This document shows positions 8,376-12,358 of a stretch of 12,358 nt of DNA, piece after piece (position 1 is the first letter of the stretch; each line of letters begins with the position of its first letter). Under the pieces are notes generated by a model, which worked only from the letters and a program-made list of their open reading frames with translations, was not told the DNA's origin and did no database searches. Source of the stretch: Flavobacteriaceae bacterium (GTDB taxonomy: Bacteria; Bacteroidota; Bacteroidia; Flavobacteriales; Flavobacteriaceae); NCBI GenBank assembly GCA_008081325.1, contig VMCO01000017.1:1-12358 (forward strand), written 5' to 3'. The translations under genes were made by a program, and so were the position numbers.

Positions 8376-9623
8376 TTAGTTAGTTATGTACTGAGATAGG
8401 CCTTTTCCTACTCCGATAACCCTATCGTATCTTTCTCCAAAGTTTCTGTAATAAACTATTACATTATACTCGTTTTCGGTTTCATCAAAATTTCCATCAA
8501 TTTCACCTTGAATAATTTGATTGTCGGAATCAACAACTATGTATTTATAGTTGTAAAACCCTTGTTTTAATTTGATCACAGCCTCAAACAAATTATTTCT
8601 TGAGTTAAAATTCATTAAATATTCTTGTGAAATTTCGTGATTATTGAAATCTCCAACTATATAAATTTTATTTTCTAGATCGAATGTTTTTGGTTTTTGT
8701 AGGTAGAAATGAATATTAACATAGTCTGCTTCGAATTCAGGATTTGATGAATTATTAACATTAAATATAAATCCACCATTAATATCTGGGTTATATGTAT
8801 ATTTTTTGTTTTTTCTTGAAATATCATCGTACAAAAAATTACTGTAAATATCCCCAAGATCAAACCCCCTAATATTAATACTTGTGTTTCGAACGAATTT
8901 ATTTTCAAAATACAAATATTCATTTCCAGCCCAAAAACTTAATTCACTATCGTATTTATAAATGAGTTTTTTACCCATGTTATATTGAGGTTTAATATTT
9001 TCGACATAATAATTCAAATCATTGTTTTTAAATACTTTTACCTTGACAGTTTTGCTTGGATTGTTTAACTGTATGTTTATTGGGTTTATTTCAAAGTTTA
9101 CCACTTGTTTTTCGTTTATAAACTCGATTTCCCTAGATCTTTTGATTTCAGTCTGAACGGTTGCTAAATTTTCATGTAGTATGAATTTTCTTCTAAAAAG
9201 TTCTTTCCCATATTCATCAATAATTTTTATAATGTAGTTTCCAGATTTTTTAAAACTAGTATTCGAATTTGGAAAACTAACTTTGTAATGTGTATAAATT
9301 TGATACGTATTGAAACTACTTGAATAGTTGTCAATTTTTACATCATCAAAACCTTGAATATATTCTGATTTTATTAGCTGAGATTTTTTCCAATTAAAAT
9401 CGCAATGTTCAATTACATAATATAAATCATGTTCAAAACCTGATAACACATCAAATGATATTGAAAACCTTTCATTCAGTGACCCAATAATCAAATTAGA
9501 GAATCTATTATCATTTTGTTTTTGAAAGGAAATCGACTTAATCATGTCAGGGTTTATGGATTGCGAAAAAGTAAATTTTAATGATAGGCAGAATACAGCA
9601 AGAAGGATAAATCTTTTTTTCAT
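8376..9623 (-). CDS. Type IX secretion system Plug protein (DUF5103)
   Basis: Predicted T9SS component. In Flavobacterium johnsoniae the Plug protein closes the periplasmic end of the giant SprA translocon pore when PorV is not bound (established for that system). The protein has 415 residues, with a signal peptide of about 20 (MKKRFILL... then FTFS before Gln21) and no other membrane segment, so it should be periplasmic. Visible family traits are the early YVIEHCDFNWKKS segment followed by EYIQGFDD, and a C-terminal beta domain containing GDFNNH (324-329) and QGFYNYKYIV (354-363), which resembles CBM48/E-set folds. It ends in ENEYNVIVYYR and RYDRVIG (398-404). It is the first gene of the minus-strand operon and is divergent from nqrA. 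The family call comes from pattern recognition, not a profile search. Confidence 0.85.
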   Translation of the reverse strand: MKKRFILLAVFCLSLKFTFSQSINPDMIKSISFQKQNDNRFSNLIIGSLNERFSISFDVLSGFEHDLYYVIEHCDFNWKKSQLIKSEYIQGFDDVKIDNYSSSFNTYQIYTHYKVSFPNSNTSFKKSGNYIIKIIDEYGKELFRRKFILHENLATVQTEIKRSREIEFINEKQVVNFEINPINIQLNNPSKTVKVKVFKNNDLNYYVENIKPQYNMGKKLIYKYDSELSFWAGNEYLYFENKFVRNTSINIRGFDLGDIYSNFLYDDISRKNKKYTYNPDINGGFIFNVNNSSNPEFEADYVNIHFYLQKPKTFDLENKIYIVGDFNNHEISQEYLMNFNSRNNLFEAVIKLKQGFYNYKYIVVDSDNQIIQGEIDGNFDETENEYNVIVYYRNFGERYDRVIGVGKGLSQYITN

Positions 9624-9636
9624 TTTTTGTTAAAAA

Positions 9637-9672
9637 ATCATACTAAAAATAATTAAAAATTAATTGTATGAT
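9637..9672. repeat. Inverted repeat ATCATAC/GTATGAT in the divergent Plug-nqrA promoter region
   Basis: Perfect 7-base arms at 9637-9643 and 9666-9672 flank a 22-base core made only of A and T. The arms are two to three helical turns apart (29 bases from arm to arm). The right arm overlaps the G of the candidate nqrA -33 element. It could be a dyad operator for both directions, but 7-base repeats are not rare in 100 bases of AT-rich DNA. Confidence 0.25.
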
Positions 9673-9678
9673 CTTCAA
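9644..9678 (-). promoter_or_regulatory. Weak candidate promoter for the Plug-apaG-pruA-peptidase operon
   Basis: Read on the minus strand, TATTTTTA (9651-9644) differs from the Bacteroidota -7 consensus TAnnTTTG at one defined position. A TTG lies at 9678-9676, 24 bases upstream, one base more than the usual range. The site is 20 bases before the Plug ATG. It overlaps the better nqrA promoter on the other strand, so the two may compete. The surroundings are extremely AT-rich and such matches arise easily, so this is tentative. Confidence 0.25.
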
Positions 9679-9694
9679 TATTGGCTTATTTTTG
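9664..9694 (+). promoter_or_regulatory. Bacteroidota-type promoter for the nqr operon
   Basis: TTG at 9664-9666 and TATTTTTG at 9687-9694 are separated by 20 bases. Both elements match the flavobacterial consensus TTG-N17-23-TAnnTTTG exactly. Transcription would start near 9700, leaving a leader of about 30 bases before the nqrA ATG at 9730. This is also why the in-frame TTG at 9664 is not taken as the nqrA start: it would be the -33 box. Confidence 0.6.
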
Positions 9695-9729
9695 CAGCGA
9701 AATTTATTATTAAGCTAACTTCCAGGTTT

Positions 9730-11067
9730 ATGTTAAATGACATCATTGTAAAAAAAGGTTTAGATTTAAAATTAGTTGGTAAACCTTCACTTGAAATTGA
9801 ACAAGCCAAATTTTCACAAGATTTTTCTGTTTATCCCGCAGATTTCCATGGCGTTTTCCCAAAGTTAATTGTCAAGGAAAATGATTCAGTCAAGGCTGGA
9901 GATATTTTGTTTTATGATAAAAATTCTGAAAAAGTAAAATTTGTTTCACCTGTATCGGGAAAGATTAAAGAAATAGTAAGGGGAGAAAGAAGAAGAGTAT
10001 TAGAGATTAAAATTCATGCGGACAAAGACATTGCTTACAAAAAAATTAAAAAATTAAAATCTGAAAACCCAAAAGATATTGTCGATTATTTATTAGAAAA
10101 CGGATTATGGACTTACATAAAGCAAAGACCATACGATGTGATCGCTGATCCTGAATCTAGTCCAAAAGAAATTTTTATTTCTGGGTTTGATTCATCTCCT
10201 TTGTCTGCTGATTATGATTTTACAACTGAAGACCAAAAAGAAAATATTATTGAAGCTATAAAGTATTTATCAAAACTTACAAAAGGTTCAATTAATTTAT
10301 CATTAAGAAAAGAAAGTAATAGCTTTCTTAGAGAAATAAATGATGTGATAATTCACAATGTCTCTGGTCCACATCCTGCTGGAAATCTTAGTACAATTAT
10401 AAATAGGGTTTCTCCTATCAATAAAGGAGATGTTGTTTGGACTGTGAATCTCCCAGACTTAGCCATAATAGGTAATACAATATTAAATGGTAAATTTTCA
10501 CCAGAGAGAGTAGTTGCTTTAGTTGGTTCGTCTATTTCAAAACCAAAATACTACAAAACACTTACTGGTTCAAATATTTCAACTTTTCTAAACTTAAATG
10601 AGAATAATTCAAGAATAATTTCAGGAAATGTCTTCACTGGAACAATGATAAACTTGAATGGACATTTAAGACATTACAGTAATGAAATCACTGCGATTCC
10701 TGAGGGCAATGATTATGACTTATTTGGATGGGCAAAACCAATGTTTGAAAAGTTTTCCGTTTCCAGAGCGCTTACTTTTTCATGGTTATTTCCAAATAAG
10801 AAATATGATTTAAATACAAACACCAATGGTGAACATAGGGCATTTGTTGTGACCGGCTCTTTTGAGGAAGTATTTCCCTTAGATATCTATCCAATGCAAA
10901 TTTTAAAAGCTTGCATGTACAAAGATTTAGATGAAATGGAGGCATTAGGAATGTATGAGGTAGCCCCAGAAGATTTTGCTCTAACCGAGTTTATCTGTGT
11001 ATCTAAGCAACCACACCAAAATATTATCAGAGAAGGGTTAGATTTAATGAAAAAAGAAATAGGATAA
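9730..11067 (+). CDS. nqrA: Na+-translocating NADH:quinone reductase subunit A
   Basis: Subunit A of the NQR complex, the peripheral cytoplasmic subunit linked to quinone binding in an enzyme that couples NADH oxidation and quinone reduction to Na+ export. It has 445 residues, the usual family length, when started at the ATG at 9730 (MLNDIIVKKGLDLKLVGKP). The N-terminal part shows the RnfC/NqrA barrel-sandwich signature: VKAGDILFYDK (54-64), then FVSPVSGKI (71-79) and an RGERRR turn. The conserved SGPHPAGN motif lies mid-protein. There is no signal peptide or membrane helix, as expected. The frame is open back to a TTG at 9664, but that codon belongs to the probable promoter. It is the first gene of the operon; its TAA is two bases from the nqrB ATG. 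Confidence 0.95.
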   Translation: MLNDIIVKKGLDLKLVGKPSLEIEQAKFSQDFSVYPADFHGVFPKLIVKENDSVKAGDILFYDKNSEKVKFVSPVSGKIKEIVRGERRRVLEIKIHADKDIAYKKIKKLKSENPKDIVDYLLENGLWTYIKQRPYDVIADPESSPKEIFISGFDSSPLSADYDFTTEDQKENIIEAIKYLSKLTKGSINLSLRKESNSFLREINDVIIHNVSGPHPAGNLSTIINRVSPINKGDVVWTVNLPDLAIIGNTILNGKFSPERVVALVGSSISKPKYYKTLTGSNISTFLNLNENNSRIISGNVFTGTMINLNGHLRHYSNEITAIPEGNDYDLFGWAKPMFEKFSVSRALTFSWLFPNKKYDLNTNTNGEHRAFVVTGSFEEVFPLDIYPMQILKACMYKDLDEMEALGMYEVAPEDFALTEFICVSKQPHQNIIREGLDLMKKEIG

Positions 11068-11069
11068 TT

Positions 11070-12284
11070 ATGTCAATAAAGTCAAAATTACACGAAATAA
11101 AAGAAAGTTTTAAGGGCAAAAAAATGGCCCCTGCGTTTAATGCATTCCATACATTTCTTTTTACACCAAATGATATAACATCATCGGGTACACATGTGAA
11201 AGTTGCTGATGATTTGAAAAGAACAATGAATACTGTTATCATGTCATTAGTTCCATGTTTAATTTTTGGAATTTTTAATGCTGGATACCAACACAACCTA
11301 GCAATTGATGCTGCAAACGGTATTTCTACTCAGGTTTCTCTTTTTGGAAATTTTTTAACTTTTGATAACCTAATGATAGGATCAATGAAGGTACTGCCTT
11401 TAGTTATTGTCTCTTATGTAGTTGGATTAACAGTTGAATTTATCTTTGCTGTAATTAAAGGTCATGAAGTCGAGGAGGGTTATTTGGTTACAGGAATGCT
11501 AGTTCCTCTTATTGTTCCTGTTGATTTACCTTTGTGGATGTTAGCTGTTTCTGTAGTATTTGGAGTGGTGATTGGAAAAGAAGTTTTCGGAGGTACTGGA
11601 ATGAATATTTTAAATCCAGCATTGACTATTCGAGCATTCTTGTTCTTTGCTTATCCTACTTGGATGAGTGGTGATAAGGTCTGGGTATATGATGCGGTAA
11701 ATAGAGCAGGAACACCAGAAGCGATTTCAGGTGAGACTATTCTTGGTATGCATGCACAAAATCTTACAGTTGATATGTATTCTCTTCAAGATATGTTTTT
11801 TGGTTTTATCCCTGGATCAATTGGTGAAACTTCAAAACTGCTTATAATATTTGGTGCCCTATTTTTAATTTTTAGTAAAATCGGAAGTTGGAGAATAATC
11901 CTTAGTACACTAATAGGTGCTCTTGTTATGGGCTTAATTTTCAACGGAGTTATCGAGGCTGGTATTATAACAGATTCAAGTAAATTTTACGGACTAATGA
12001 GCATTCCTTTTTGGGAGCATTTACTTATTGGTAGTATATTATTTGGTGCTGTTTTCATGGCAACTGACCCTGTTACCGCAGCTCAAACAAATAAGGGTAA
12101 ATGGATTTATGGTTTTCTTATAGGTTTTATTTCAATAATGATCAGAGTATTTAATCCTGCATATCCTGAAGGTGTCTTTTTAGCAATTTTATTGATGAAT
12201 GTATTTGCACCAACTATTGATCACTTTGTTATTCAGTCGAATGTAAAGATGAGATTAAATAGATTAAAAATTAAAGCGGCATAA
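11070..12284 (+). CDS. nqrB: Na+-translocating NADH:quinone reductase subunit B
   Basis: Integral membrane core subunit of NQR, 404 residues, with about ten hydrophobic helices. It carries Na+-pathway and flavin functions; in Vibrio cholerae an FMN is attached covalently to Thr236 by ApbE. Family landmarks here are HEVEEGYLVTGMLVPLIVP (132-150), FGGTGMNILNPALTIRAFLF (173-192), FMATDPVTAAQTNKGKW (329-345) and RVFNPAYPEG (359-368). The equivalent of the FMN threonine is most likely Thr223 in AISGETILG. The usual flavinylation consensus is D-x-x-S/T-G-A-T, so Glu217 and Glu222 stand where Asp and Ala are expected; see findings. Translation is probably coupled: only two bases separate it from nqrA on one side and nqrC on the other, both with the junction TAATTATG. 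Confidence 0.96.
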   Translation: MSIKSKLHEIKESFKGKKMAPAFNAFHTFLFTPNDITSSGTHVKVADDLKRTMNTVIMSLVPCLIFGIFNAGYQHNLAIDAANGISTQVSLFGNFLTFDNLMIGSMKVLPLVIVSYVVGLTVEFIFAVIKGHEVEEGYLVTGMLVPLIVPVDLPLWMLAVSVVFGVVIGKEVFGGTGMNILNPALTIRAFLFFAYPTWMSGDKVWVYDAVNRAGTPEAISGETILGMHAQNLTVDMYSLQDMFFGFIPGSIGETSKLLIIFGALFLIFSKIGSWRIILSTLIGALVMGLIFNGVIEAGIITDSSKFYGLMSIPFWEHLLIGSILFGAVFMATDPVTAAQTNKGKWIYGFLIGFISIMIRVFNPAYPEGVFLAILLMNVFAPTIDHFVIQSNVKMRLNRLKIKAA

Positions 12285-12286
12285 TT

Positions 12287-12358
12287 ATGGCAATTAACAC
12301 GGAAAAAAATACATACACTCTCTTATTTGCAGTTGGACTTGTTGTGATAGTGGGTACC
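12287..12358 (+). CDS. nqrC: Na+-translocating NADH:quinone reductase subunit C, N-terminal fragment (cut by window edge)
   Basis: Only the first 24 codons are present, beginning MAINTEKNTYTLLFAVG and running into a hydrophobic segment to the window edge. This fits the single N-terminal transmembrane helix of NqrC, whose periplasmic domain carries the second covalently bound FMN. The position two bases after nqrB and the gene order nqrABC support the call more than the short sequence does. The flavin-binding part lies outside the window. Confidence 0.85.
   Translation, partial: MAINTEKNTYTLLFAVGLVVIVGT

Noticed and set aside
9664..9729. Longer nqrA form starting at the TTG at 9664 (22 extra residues)
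   Set aside because: The segment contains the probable -33 and -7 promoter elements, and the extra residues do not resemble the NqrA N-terminus; the ATG at 9730 gives the normal family length.

Overview
The window is ordinary low-GC chromosome from a member of the Bacteroidota, most likely a marine-type member of the Flavobacteriia. The evidence is a type IX secretion system (T9SS) Plug protein, a secreted M36 peptidase with a C-terminal T9SS sorting domain, Na+-translocating NADH:quinone reductase (NQR) genes, and promoter-like TAnnTTTG elements. No RNA gene, insertion sequence, CRISPR array, phage gene or long non-coding stretch is visible. The genes are packed closely and the longest gap is about 106 bases.

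Layout. (1) Positions 2-889 (+) hold the C-terminal part of a TrkH-type K+ transporter cut by the left edge. (2) Positions 890-2080 (-) encode a class I PLP aminotransferase of the aspartate aminotransferase type, converging on trkH with no base between the stop codons. (3) Positions 2168-2785 (+) encode the 16S rRNA methyltransferase RsmG, divergent from the aminotransferase. (4) Positions 2786-9623 (-) look like one four-gene operon, read right to left: T9SS Plug protein, ApaG, 1-pyrroline-5-carboxylate dehydrogenase (PruA), and an 1158-residue M36 (fungalysin-type) metallopeptidase with a T9SS sorting domain. (5) Positions 9730-12358 (+) are the start of the nqr operon (nqrA, nqrB and the first 24 codons of nqrC), divergent from the Plug operon.

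How the genes may work together. The minus-strand operon pairs a T9SS translocon component with a probable T9SS cargo, and pairs a protein-degrading exoenzyme with an enzyme that finishes proline catabolism to glutamate. A functional link is inference. NQR uses NADH oxidation to pump Na+, and TrkH would import K+; both are ion housekeeping, but nothing in the sequence ties them together.

The clearest unexpected signal is a perfect 40-bp palindrome inside the end of the rsmG coding region. Read on the minus strand it is followed by nine U residues, so it looks like the intrinsic terminator of the minus-strand operon, encoded antisense within a neighbouring gene. I see no convincing undescribed multi-gene system in this window.
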